Assembly: GCF_019749295.1 (NCBI RefSeq)
Contig: NZ_JACWFG010000011.1
Coordinates: 1-64,000 of the forward strand
Direction of reading: 5' to 3'
Source of the DNA: Neobacillus niacini
GTDB lineage: Bacteria; Bacillota; Bacilli; Bacillales; Cytobacillaceae
DNA: 64,000 bases
In this document: piece by piece, positions 46,016-54,539 of the stretch
Position numbering within the stretch: position 1 is the stretch's first letter
Layout of the letters: every line of letters begins with the position of its first letter
Notes under the pieces: generated by a model
The model's input: only the letters and a program-made list of their open reading frames with translations
The model's database searches: none
Told to the model about the DNA's origin: nothing
Translations under genes and position numbers: made by a program

Positions 46016-49000
46016 ATGAAGAGATTTTTGTCCGTTTTATTATGTGTTGTTTTATGTTTTTCTCTCTTGCCCTTTGCGTCTTCAACAGTGAAGGCTGATT
46101 ATTCTTTGCTTCCTGCATTTCCAGGGGCGGAGGGCTTTGGTTATGCGGCAGTTGGGGGAAGAGGCGGTGAGGTTTACCATGTTACGAGCTATGAACTTAA
46201 GGGACCTGGTACGTTTCATGATGCCCTTACAACTTCTGGAGAAACCCCGCGTACGATTGTATTTGATATTTCCGGTGAAATTACCATTCCACAAATTGTA
46301 GTAAAAGGAAAATCAAATATTACGATTGCTGGTCAGACAGCATCAGGCGACGGTGTGACCATTAGAGGAAACAATATTCGTTTCGTAGATTGTAATGATA
46401 TTGTAATTAGATATGTGCGCTTTCGCATGGGGAAACAAAGCTTTAATGATGATTCTATGTATTTTGAAGATTGCCAGAATGTGATCATAGATCACTCTTC
46501 TTTTTCATGGGGAACAGATGAAGTATTATCGATTAAAAGTAAGGACTATAACAATCCAAAATCAAAAAATATTACTGTTCAATGGTCGATGATCTCCGAA
46601 GGTCTGCTAACCCACTCCATGGGCGGTTTGATTGAAATGAATACGATCAGCATGCACCATAATCTTTACGCACATAACAATGACAGAAATCCAAAAACGA
46701 AAGGCCAGATAGATTTTGTGAACAATATTGTCTATAACTGGGGAGGTTTCCCGTATGTAGCTGGAGGAGAATCAGGTACAAAAGGGTATGGCAATGTTGT
46801 TGGGAACTATTTTATAGCAGGGAAAAACTCTGCTGATCCAGAGTATGCAATAGTACGAGGAAATGAGAACTATAGTGTATATATCGAAAACAACCTTATT
46901 GATAGTAATAAAAACAGCATTCTTGATGGGACTGACACCGGAACAGGTCTAGTAGAAGCCGAAAAGCCTAGTGTTGTAGTTAAGGAACGGTTTGAATATC
47001 CGCCTGTACACACACAAGATCCAGAAGTTGCCTATAACCATGTATTAGATCATGTTGGTGCGTCTTTGGTTCGGGATGCAGTGGACAAGCGGGTTATTAG
47101 GGATGTAAGAAAACAAACAGGAGTCATCATTGGAAATGAAAATGATGTTGGCGGTTTTCCTGTTTTAGATAGAGGAACCGCCCCGGTCGATACTGATGGG
47201 GATGGCATGCCGGATGTATGGGAACAGGCAAATGGCTTTAATCCTACAGATCCGGAAGATCGAAACGGTGATAGCAATAACAATGGCTATACCAATCTGG
47301 AAGAATATTTAAATGAATTGGCTGCACCTGGATTTCCTCAAGACTATCCTACAACCCCGCCTCCATGGTCTGGCCCAGCTTTTGAACCACCTGTAGAGCC
47401 CCAGCCGGAACCAACTCCAGAACCGGTTGCGAGTATGGACGGAGAAAGGGTTAGGAATGTAGTCATCAATGATAATAGCAGCAATGGAGCGAAAAATGCT
47501 TCATTATGGTCAGTTGAAAAGGATTTACAAATTGGAGATTATGTAGCGGGCGATCGATTAACTGGAAGCAAGGCGTATCGATTTGCATCCATTCCCGATG
47601 AACTAAATGGCTTGGAATGGATTAGGTCAGCGACAAGTTCAAGAAGCTCCACAAGCGAAGCTTTGGTTTCTTTCTATTTAACAGCTGATGCAGATGTTTA
47701 TGTTGCGCATGATGCAAGGATTATCGATAAACCTGAATGGTTAGCTTCCGCCTACGAGGATACCGGTAAAAAAATCATAGATGATCAACCGGTAGAGTTT
47801 AACCTTTATAAAAAACATTATTCGGCAGGTTCCTTTGTCGTAATGGGAGCGAATAATAGTACATCCAAAATGAATTATTTCGTTATTGTGAAACCAACCA
47901 ATCAGGAAGATGTTCCTCCTACGGATCGTCCTTCCGAAGTGTCAGGTGAAATGACGGAAGATTCCGCCATTTCATTAAAATGGACACCAGTAAGTGGGGC
48001 AGATGCTTATCTTATTTACCGTTCATCATCTGTAGATCCCGTTTTTAAAGTGATAGCAAGTTCTAAAACGGCAGAATTTAAGGATGCAGCAGTAGAAAAA
48101 GGAGCCACTTATAAGTATAAGGTTTCTGCACTTAATGCTGTGGGTGAAGCGCCTCAGTCCGAAGTAATCGAAGTGTTTACGTTTGATTCAACACAGCCTA
48201 TACCTCTTGCACCGACAGGATTAAGTATACCGGCAGCAAGGAGTTTGTCCGTTTCCTTAGAATGGGTACCGGTAGAAAATGCGATTAGTTACAGTGTCTA
48301 CAGGTCAGTTGAACAAAATGGCACCTATAAGAAAATTGGCAGCACGGCAACTGCAGAATATATTGATTCAAGCGTCACTCCTTCTACTGCATACTATTAC
48401 AAAGTTACAACAACAGGGATTGGCGGGGAATCAGAGAAATCTGAAAGTATCACAACGACAACTAAAGAGCCTGTCACTTTACCAGCGGTTCCAACAGGTA
48501 TTTTTGCAGGTGAAGTTAGTACAACTGCTTTCGAAATTAAATGGGATTCAGTAGATAAAGCTGAAAGTTATACGATTTACAGAAAAGCTAATGGAGATGG
48601 TAGTTTTACTAAGATTGATAGTACAACAACTCCACAATATATTGATACTAGTATAAGTGTAGGTAAAACAGGCTACACATACAGAGTTTCTGCAGTAAAT
48701 GAAATGGGTGAGACTAAGCAATCAGAGGAACTGACTGTTACAATGCCAGTACCTCAAGCACCATCTGACTTGAATGTTGGCCTTGTGGGAGAATCTTTTG
48801 TCGGATTGATATGGACCTCTAATGGAGGCGAAAACCAAGTAAATATTTATAGAGAAGCAAACGGGAATGTAGAATACGTTGGTAATGCGAAAGTGAATAC
48901 GTTTTACGACCGAACAGCAGACCCTGGTGTTGAGTACACCTATTATATTAAGGCGGAAAATGCTAGTGGAGAATCAGTGAAGTCAAATACCGTAAAGGTT

Positions 49001-49270
49001 ACGCCTGGATTCATAACGGTATTAGAGAACTATATGGAGCAATTTCAGACAACGGGTGATTTGCCAGGTCCTGCTGCATCTCAATTATCAACGACTCTTA
49101 ACCAAGTAAAACATCACTTAGACAAAGGATCAAAAGAAAAGGCAATCTCATTCTTGGAAAAATATATGAATCAACTTCATCCAAAAACAGATCAGCATCC
49201 AATCTCATCTGAAGCAAAATGGCTCCTTTCTTATTACGCACAATTATTTATAGGAAAATTGAATAGTTGA
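46016..49270 (+). CDS. Secreted pectate lyase with FN3 repeats and FIMAH tail
   Basis: A 1084-residue secreted enzyme. Residues 1-27 form a signal peptide. A right-handed beta-helix pectate lyase domain (about 30-380) has FPGAEGFGYAAVGGRGGEVY, FRMGKQSFNDDSM, IIDHSSFSWGTDE and HHNLYAHNNDRNPKTKG. A Ca-binding type DTDGDGMPDVWE motif lies near 392. A beta-sandwich module (about 470-635), four fibronectin type III domains (about 639-725, 731-815, 824-910, 912-1000) and a C-terminal helical FIMAH-type domain (1001-1084) follow. It would cleave de-esterified pectin outside the cell and supply the importer operon downstream. The promoter shares an element with that operon. Confidence 0.92.
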   Translation: MKRFLSVLLCVVLCFSLLPFASSTVKADYSLLPAFPGAEGFGYAAVGGRGGEVYHVTSYELKGPGTFHDALTTSGETPRTIVFDISGEITIPQIVVKGKSNITIAGQTASGDGVTIRGNNIRFVDCNDIVIRYVRFRMGKQSFNDDSMYFEDCQNVIIDHSSFSWGTDEVLSIKSKDYNNPKSKNITVQWSMISEGLLTHSMGGLIEMNTISMHHNLYAHNNDRNPKTKGQIDFVNNIVYNWGGFPYVAGGESGTKGYGNVVGNYFIAGKNSADPEYAIVRGNENYSVYIENNLIDSNKNSILDGTDTGTGLVEAEKPSVVVKERFEYPPVHTQDPEVAYNHVLDHVGASLVRDAVDKRVIRDVRKQTGVIIGNENDVGGFPVLDRGTAPVDTDGDGMPDVWEQANGFNPTDPEDRNGDSNNNGYTNLEEYLNELAAPGFPQDYPTTPPPWSGPAFEPPVEPQPEPTPEPVASMDGERVRNVVINDNSSNGAKNASLWSVEKDLQIGDYVAGDRLTGSKAYRFASIPDELNGLEWIRSATSSRSSTSEALVSFYLTADADVYVAHDARIIDKPEWLASAYEDTGKKIIDDQPVEFNLYKKHYSAGSFVVMGANNSTSKMNYFVIVKPTNQEDVPPTDRPSEVSGEMTEDSAISLKWTPVSGADAYLIYRSSSVDPVFKVIASSKTAEFKDAAVEKGATYKYKVSALNAVGEAPQSEVIEVFTFDSTQPIPLAPTGLSIPAARSLSVSLEWVPVENAISYSVYRSVEQNGTYKKIGSTATAEYIDSSVTPSTAYYYKVTTTGIGGESEKSESITTTTKEPVTLPAVPTGIFAGEVSTTAFEIKWDSVDKAESYTIYRKANGDGSFTKIDSTTTPQYIDTSISVGKTGYTYRVSAVNEMGETKQSEELTVTMPVPQAPSDLNVGLVGESFVGLIWTSNGGENQVNIYREANGNVEYVGNAKVNTFYDRTADPGVEYTYYIKAENASGESVKSNTVKVTPGFITVLENYMEQFQTTGDLPGPAASQLSTTLNQVKHHLDKGSKEKAISFLEKYMNQLHPKTDQHPISSEAKWLLSYYAQLFIGKLNS

Positions 49271-49317
49271 TTTAGTAGAATTTCGTTTAGAACAAAATAG
49301 ATTGCTAGTTTGAAAAA

Positions 49318-49359
49318 GTCGTCCGAAATAAGCAGGCCACTTTTCGGACGACTGCTTAT
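49318..49359 (+). terminator. Hairpin with possible pseudoknot after the pectate lyase gene
   Basis: GTCGTCCGAAA (49318-49328) pairs perfectly with TTTCGGACGAC (49342-49352). Bases at 49328-49335 (ATAAGCAG) can pair with CTGCTTAT (49352-49359) downstream, which would give an H-type pseudoknot. There is no T-run. Confidence 0.55.
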
Positions 49360-49464
49360 ATTCATCTTGATTATGAACCTTTCTCTAGCAGACGAGCAAA
49401 AAAATATGAACAAACATATCTTACATACTACAAACAATTTGTGCAAAACCCTTTATATCAACAT

Positions 49465-49478
49465 TGTAAACGCTTTAA
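49465..49478. promoter_or_regulatory. Cre-like site upstream of the second importer operon
   Basis: TGTAAACGCTTTAA differs from the cre consensus TGWAANCGNTNWCA at one fixed position. It lies about 90 bases upstream of the conserved promoter element. Confidence 0.45.
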
Positions 49479-49553
49479 AAATTTGATAAACCAATTTAAT
49501 TTTTAAACCTACTGGAGCTAGGGTTATCCTGAAAAAATGGTTCTTTCATCCAC

Positions 49554-49613
49554 AATTTGTGTATAACGTGCAAAAATAGATGATTGTTTGATAGTCATTT
49601 TGATGGATATAAT
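49554..49613 (+). promoter_or_regulatory. Promoter of the second importer operon with shared activator element
   Basis: AATTTGTG (49554-49561), ATAACGTGCA (49563-49572), GATGATTGTT (49579-49588, including a TTGTTT -35) and TATAAT (49608-49613). Distances to the -10 box are identical to those at 45876-45935. The 10-mer is the reverse complement of the one there. Confidence 0.7.
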
Positions 49614-49654
49614 CAAGTTGCGAATATTCGAAAAATAATAGAGGGGGGTAGTAA

Positions 49655-50635
49655 ATGGATCATTCTTCAATTAAACTGCAGAATAAGTCAGAACTGCAAA
49701 TGAATGCCGATGTAATTATTAAGAAGAAGAGTCTTTTAAGCATCTATTTAGAAAATATAAGAAAATACTGGATGCTCTATATCATGATTCTTCCAGGGGT
49801 TGCATTTTACATCATCTTTAAGTACATTCCACTATTTGGAAGCGTTATCGCATTCCAAGATTATCAGATTTTTAAAGGTATTTTAAACAGTCCATGGGTT
49901 TGGTTCGAAAACTTCAAATTTATCTTTTCCTATCAAGACTTTTATCATGTGTTAAGGAATACAGCCATGATTGCTTTTTATCAACTTATTTTTGGATTCC
50001 CAGCTCCCATTATTTTAGCCTTGTTATTTAATGAAATACGGCTAATGTTTTTTAAAAGGACCGTCCAGACCTTGTTTTATCTTCCCCATTTTTTATCATG
50101 GGTAGTGGTTGGAGGAATCGTGTTTGAATTATTGGCAACAGGGGGGATTGTCAATTCTATTCGTGGGATTTTCGGAGCAGAACCTATTTTATTTATTCAG
50201 GAAGAGAATTATTTCCGTACAATTGTCGTCATCTCAGGCATATGGAAAGGTGTTGGCTGGGGGACTATTATCTATTTAGCTGCGATAACGGCCATTAATC
50301 CGAGTTTATATGAAGCGGCTGTTATTGATGGAGCTAATCGTTGGAAACAAATCAGATATATTACACTGCCATTGTTATTCCCGACAATCTTAGTTTTGTT
50401 TTTATTAAATATCGGTAATTTCTTAGAGCTTGGCTTTGATCAAATCTTTAACCTATTGACTCCGATGACTTATTCAGTAGGGGATATCATTGAAACCTAT
50501 GTTTATCGAGCAGGGGTGCTGCAAGGACAATTTAGTGTGACAACAGCAATTGGTTTATTCCAATCGATTGTAGGTTTTATCTTGCTTTATATTTTTAATA
50601 GGCTTGCAAGAAAATCAGAACAGGGGTTATGGTAA
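49655..50635 (+). CDS. ABC transporter permease, LplB type (second locus)
   Basis: A 326-residue membrane permease with about six membrane segments and the EAA loop YEAAVIDGANRWKQIRYITL. It is the LplB-type half of the pectin-oligosaccharide importer. GAGGGGGG lies before the ATG. The next permease gene overlaps its stop codon, so translation is coupled. No ATPase gene is nearby; a shared MsmX-type ATPase is expected elsewhere. Confidence 0.92.
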   Translation: MDHSSIKLQNKSELQMNADVIIKKKSLLSIYLENIRKYWMLYIMILPGVAFYIIFKYIPLFGSVIAFQDYQIFKGILNSPWVWFENFKFIFSYQDFYHVLRNTAMIAFYQLIFGFPAPIILALLFNEIRLMFFKRTVQTLFYLPHFLSWVVVGGIVFELLATGGIVNSIRGIFGAEPILFIQEENYFRTIVVISGIWKGVGWGTIIYLAAITAINPSLYEAAVIDGANRWKQIRYITLPLLFPTILVLFLLNIGNFLELGFDQIFNLLTPMTYSVGDIIETYVYRAGVLQGQFSVTTAIGLFQSIVGFILLYIFNRLARKSEQGLW

Positions 50636-51504
50636 TGAAAAAATCATGGGGAGAAAAATGCTTTCAAATCTTTAATTATACGTTCCTTACTGTTGTTGCA
50701 GCGACGATGATTCTGCCTCTGCTTCAATTGCTGGCCGTTTCATTTAGTTCTCCAATCCCAGCTGAATCAAAAAAGGTATTTCTGTTTCCAGTGGAATTTA
50801 CATTAGGTACATGGAAACATCTTCTTCAGAATGAAGTGCTTTGGAGATCATTCGGAGTCACCATTTTTATCACCGTTGTTGGGACATTATTAAGTATGTT
50901 ATTTACCGTTCTAACAGCATTTCCTTTGTCTAGAAAAGAATTTCTCTTAAAAAAGCCCATAATGATTGCGATTGTGGTTACGATGATTTTTAATGCGCCA
51001 ATGATTCCGTATTTCCTAACCGTTAGAGAGCTTGGGTTGATGGATTCAATATGGGCGCTTATAATTCCTGGACTAATTAGCACCTTTAATATGATCATCT
51101 TAAGAACATTCTTTATGGGAATACCAAGTGATATTGATGACGCAGCAAGAATCGATGGATGTAATGATTTTCGATTATTGTTTCAAATCTATTTGCCGCT
51201 TTCAAAGCCTGTACTCGCAACAATCGGATTGTTCTATGCTGTGGGTTACTGGAATTCGTTTCAAGCGGCCGTGCTTTTCCTGCGTGACCAAACATTATGG
51301 CCTTTACAGATGAGATTACGTGGCTTTTTTGAATCTCCAGAAGCTCTTGCCGATGTTAACTTGGTAATGGGTGACTACGATTTTAATACGATAACTTTAA
51401 AAGCGGCTACAATTATTTTTGCGACAGTGCCAATCGTATTAGTATATCCATTTTTACAGAAGTACTTTGTAAAAGGCGCTGTCTTAGGATCACTTAAGGA
51501 ATAA
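50635..51504 (+). CDS. ABC transporter permease, LplC/YtcP type (second locus)
   Basis: A 289-residue permease with about six membrane segments, the EAA loop DDAARIDGCNDFRLLFQIYLP, and the typical end YPFLQKYFVKGAVLGSLKE. The start at 50635 overlaps the stop of the partner gene (TAATG), with GGGG 8 bases upstream; an in-frame ATG at 50629 is also possible and would add two residues. Confidence 0.92.
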   Translation: MKKSWGEKCFQIFNYTFLTVVAATMILPLLQLLAVSFSSPIPAESKKVFLFPVEFTLGTWKHLLQNEVLWRSFGVTIFITVVGTLLSMLFTVLTAFPLSRKEFLLKKPIMIAIVVTMIFNAPMIPYFLTVRELGLMDSIWALIIPGLISTFNMIILRTFFMGIPSDIDDAARIDGCNDFRLLFQIYLPLSKPVLATIGLFYAVGYWNSFQAAVLFLRDQTLWPLQMRLRGFFESPEALADVNLVMGDYDFNTITLKAATIIFATVPIVLVYPFLQKYFVKGAVLGSLKE

Positions 51505-51571
51505 GAAGATATAACCGTCTATAGGTTTTATCATATATAAAATGTTTTTTTAAAATAAAGGGGGATATGGA

Positions 51572-53113
51572 ATGGTTAAGAGTAAGAAAAAGTCATTATT
51601 AGTTATGCTATTTGCACTGATGCTTGTCCTTGGGACGCTTGCCGGCTGTACCAGTAAGAAGGAAGTAGATGGCTCGTCTCCTGACGATTCTTCATCAGAA
51701 GAAGTTACGAAAGTAAGAGTTTATAAGAGTCATTTAACAAAAGGAACACTTCCGGGTCCTGATGATCCACATGTTCAAAAGGTATTGGAGGAAACCGGTG
51801 TTCAATACGAATTGATTTCCACTCCTGCCGGCTCTGATCCAGTTGAAAACTTAAACTTGATGTTTGCCTCAGAGGATTATCCTGATATTTTCCGTCCGAT
51901 AGGCGGTTTTGAACAAACCTTAATTAGTCAAGGGGCAGCACTGCCCTTGGATGACCTTCTTCCAAAGTATGCACCACATGTATGGGAGAGAATTCCGCAG
52001 GAAGCATGGGATGTCGTGCGTTCGGCGACTCCTGATGGGAAAATCTATTATGTGCCAAAGGTCAATCTTGTTACAGAACGCGCATCATTAATTCGTCAAG
52101 ATTGGCTTGATGCAGTCGGGATGGAAATGCCGAAAACAGTAGAAGAATATAAAGAGCTATTAATCGCATTTCGTGATAAAGATCCAAATGGAAATGGAAA
52201 GCAAGATGAATTACCTACAACAGGAAGGGAATTTGGAAAATGGATGGATCACCTCTTTGCCATTTATGGTGTTGCCATGTGGGAAGGTGTTCCTGAATGG
52301 GATATATATGAAGGTGAAATTGAATATGCAGGTACCTCAAAAAATATGAAAGCAGCGATTTCATTTATTCGTGAATTATATGAAGAAAAACTATTAGACA
52401 ATGAAACATTCTTAAATAAAGGAGAAGTTTGGACAGCGAAGATTAATACGAACTTGGTAGGAAGCTGGTATCATTTGCCTGCAAACTTACGTGATCGCCA
52501 CAATGCAATGCTTGAGGGTGCGCCAAATGCCTATGTTGCGGGAATGCCGCTTCCAAAAGCTGACGGGTTTGATGGGTATATCACTCAAAAAGGAATTGGA
52601 GACCCAGAATGGGTGATACCAGCTGCATCTGAGGATAAAGCTGAAGCTGCTTTAAAACTATTAGACTTCTTCTATGATCCAGCAAATGATGAATTTAACA
52701 TGTTTGGAATGGAGGGAGCACAACATAAAGTAGAGAATGGCAAAAAGGTATTGCTTCCTCCAACTGATGAAACACCTATCGCATTAGGGATGAAAAATCT
52801 AATCACGCAAGAGGACATGGATATTCGTATTGAACAAGGAATGGAAGAATATCAAAAACAAATGGTAAAAGATATCTTTGAGGTGAGTACTGCGGATGCG
52901 CGGAGAATTGCTGGAGATGGCTTACCATCTACCGTTTACGAAGGATTCCCGGATATTCAATCCCATAAATTATTCCAAGAATATTTAACAAAAATCGTAA
53001 TTGGTGAATGGCCGATCGAAAAGTTCGATGAATTTGTAGATCGATGGAACAAATCAGGCGGGGAAGAAGTTACTAAGAGAGTACAAGAATGGTATGAGGA
53101 AGTAAACAAGTAA
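51572..53113 (+). CDS. Oligosaccharide-binding lipoprotein, LplA type (second locus)
   Basis: A 513-residue solute-binding lipoprotein with lipobox LAGC near residue 26 and an acidic, Ser-rich linker. It follows its two permease genes, the reverse of the order in the first locus. The probable ligand is an unsaturated rhamnogalacturonan or pectin oligosaccharide, given the lyase and GH105 enzymes around it (inference). AAAGGGGGATATGG precedes the ATG. A strong hairpin follows. Confidence 0.9.
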   Translation: MVKSKKKSLLVMLFALMLVLGTLAGCTSKKEVDGSSPDDSSSEEVTKVRVYKSHLTKGTLPGPDDPHVQKVLEETGVQYELISTPAGSDPVENLNLMFASEDYPDIFRPIGGFEQTLISQGAALPLDDLLPKYAPHVWERIPQEAWDVVRSATPDGKIYYVPKVNLVTERASLIRQDWLDAVGMEMPKTVEEYKELLIAFRDKDPNGNGKQDELPTTGREFGKWMDHLFAIYGVAMWEGVPEWDIYEGEIEYAGTSKNMKAAISFIRELYEEKLLDNETFLNKGEVWTAKINTNLVGSWYHLPANLRDRHNAMLEGAPNAYVAGMPLPKADGFDGYITQKGIGDPEWVIPAASEDKAEAALKLLDFFYDPANDEFNMFGMEGAQHKVENGKKVLLPPTDETPIALGMKNLITQEDMDIRIEQGMEEYQKQMVKDIFEVSTADARRIAGDGLPSTVYEGFPDIQSHKLFQEYLTKIVIGEWPIEKFDEFVDRWNKSGGEEVTKRVQEWYEEVNK

Positions 53114-53136
53114 TAACAAGTTAATAAGTTTTACAG

Positions 53137-53175
53137 AAGTGTTGCTCAAAAAAGTGACTTTTGAGCAACACTTGT
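53137..53175 (+). terminator. Hairpin between the binding-protein and oxidoreductase genes
   Basis: A perfect 15-bp stem AAGTGTTGCTCAAAA / TTTTGAGCAACACTT with a 7-base loop. The T-run is short, so partial read-through into the downstream genes is plausible. Confidence 0.75.
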
Positions 53176-53219
53176 TTAAATAGTATGAAAACGGTAATTT
53201 CTTGAAAGGGTTGAAATGG

Positions 53220-54539
53220 ATGAAACGATATGCGATTTGCGGTGTAAGCGGGAGAGCCTTAGGTATGTTTGTTAAGCCGATTACGACTACCTTTTCTCAA
53301 ACTTGTGAAATTGTCGGGTTATTAGATCGTGACACGAAACGGTTTGAATTATTTCAAACGAGATTTCCAGAATATTCTTCTGTAAAAACATATGGAGAAA
53401 CAGATTTTGATCGTATGGTTGATGAAACGAAACCAGATGTAATTATTGTTGCTGGACGTGATGATAGCCATGCAAAGTATATCATCGCCGCCTTAGAACG
53501 AAACTTAGATGTTATTACAGAAAAGCCAATGGTTACAACAGGCGAAGATTGTAGAAGAGTGTTAGATGCTGAACGAGCAAGCATGGGGAAGGTTACGGTC
53601 ACCTTTAATTACAGATATTCACCTATACATACCAAAATCAAAGAAATCATTAAGGATGGGAAGATTGGTAGAGTAACTTCAATTGATTTGAATTGGTATA
53701 TTGATACACATCATGGATCAAGTTATTTCAAAAGGTGGAACAGATTAAGAGAACTCTCTGGCGGATTATCGATTCATAAGAGCACACACCATTTTGATTT
53801 GGTTAATTGGTGGATTGATCAAAAACCTGTTGAAGTTTTTGCATATGGAGCGCTTAACTATTATGGGCAAAATGGTGAATTAAATCCTAAAAAAGAGGAC
53901 GGCAGACATTGCGAAACATGCAACTATACAGAGGACTGTGCCTATTACTCACGATGGAACTCAAGGAAGGAACAGCTTCAAGTACCGGATGATCACCTTG
54001 GTTCACTAGAAGCTGAAGGGAATAAATACTCTTATACCGATTATCGGCCGGATCAATGTATATATGATTCAGAAATCAATATCGAGGACACCTATTCAGC
54101 AACGGTCAAATACAATGGAGGCGCACTACTTAGTTACTCGGTTAACTTCTCCCTTCCATATGAAGGGTACCGTCTTGCAATCAACGGAACAAAAGGCAGG
54201 TTGGAAACAGTTGAGTACCATGCAAGAGGTCGGATTCCTTTTCCTACACCAATACAAACGATTGATTATTTCCCTTTATTCGGTTCTAAGGAAACCATTC
54301 ATGTTGTCCATCGTGAAGGAGGTCATGGAGGAGGAGATCCTCTGCTCCTAGAAGATCTCTTTTTAGGAGAAAACCATCGCAGACCGTACAAAATATTGTC
54401 TGGTGCCATTGATGGGGCCTATTCTGTAGCAACAGGTGAAGCTGTCTGGAAATCAGTGAAAGAACATCGCCCCATTACGATTGACGAAGTCCTTAACCAA
54501 AAAGAGTACGCTTCAAGTGGAGGCGAAGAATTATTTTGA
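53220..54539 (+). CDS. Gfo/Idh/MocA-family oxidoreductase
   Basis: A 439-residue NAD(P)-dependent sugar oxidoreductase. The N-terminal Rossmann fold has CGVSGRALG and the family signature ITEKPMV. The C-terminal domain has STHHFDLVNWWIDQKPVEV. A cysteine cluster C231, C234 and C240 (HCETCNYTEDC) may bind zinc or be structural. It probably acts on a sugar released from pectin side chains; the substrate is unknown. ATG at 53220 has GAAAGGG 9 bases upstream. Its stop overlaps the TTG of the next gene. Confidence 0.88.
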   Translation: MKRYAICGVSGRALGMFVKPITTTFSQTCEIVGLLDRDTKRFELFQTRFPEYSSVKTYGETDFDRMVDETKPDVIIVAGRDDSHAKYIIAALERNLDVITEKPMVTTGEDCRRVLDAERASMGKVTVTFNYRYSPIHTKIKEIIKDGKIGRVTSIDLNWYIDTHHGSSYFKRWNRLRELSGGLSIHKSTHHFDLVNWWIDQKPVEVFAYGALNYYGQNGELNPKKEDGRHCETCNYTEDCAYYSRWNSRKEQLQVPDDHLGSLEAEGNKYSYTDYRPDQCIYDSEINIEDTYSATVKYNGGALLSYSVNFSLPYEGYRLAINGTKGRLETVEYHARGRIPFPTPIQTIDYFPLFGSKETIHVVHREGGHGGGDPLLLEDLFLGENHRRPYKILSGAIDGAYSVATGEAVWKSVKEHRPITIDEVLNQKEYASSGGEELF

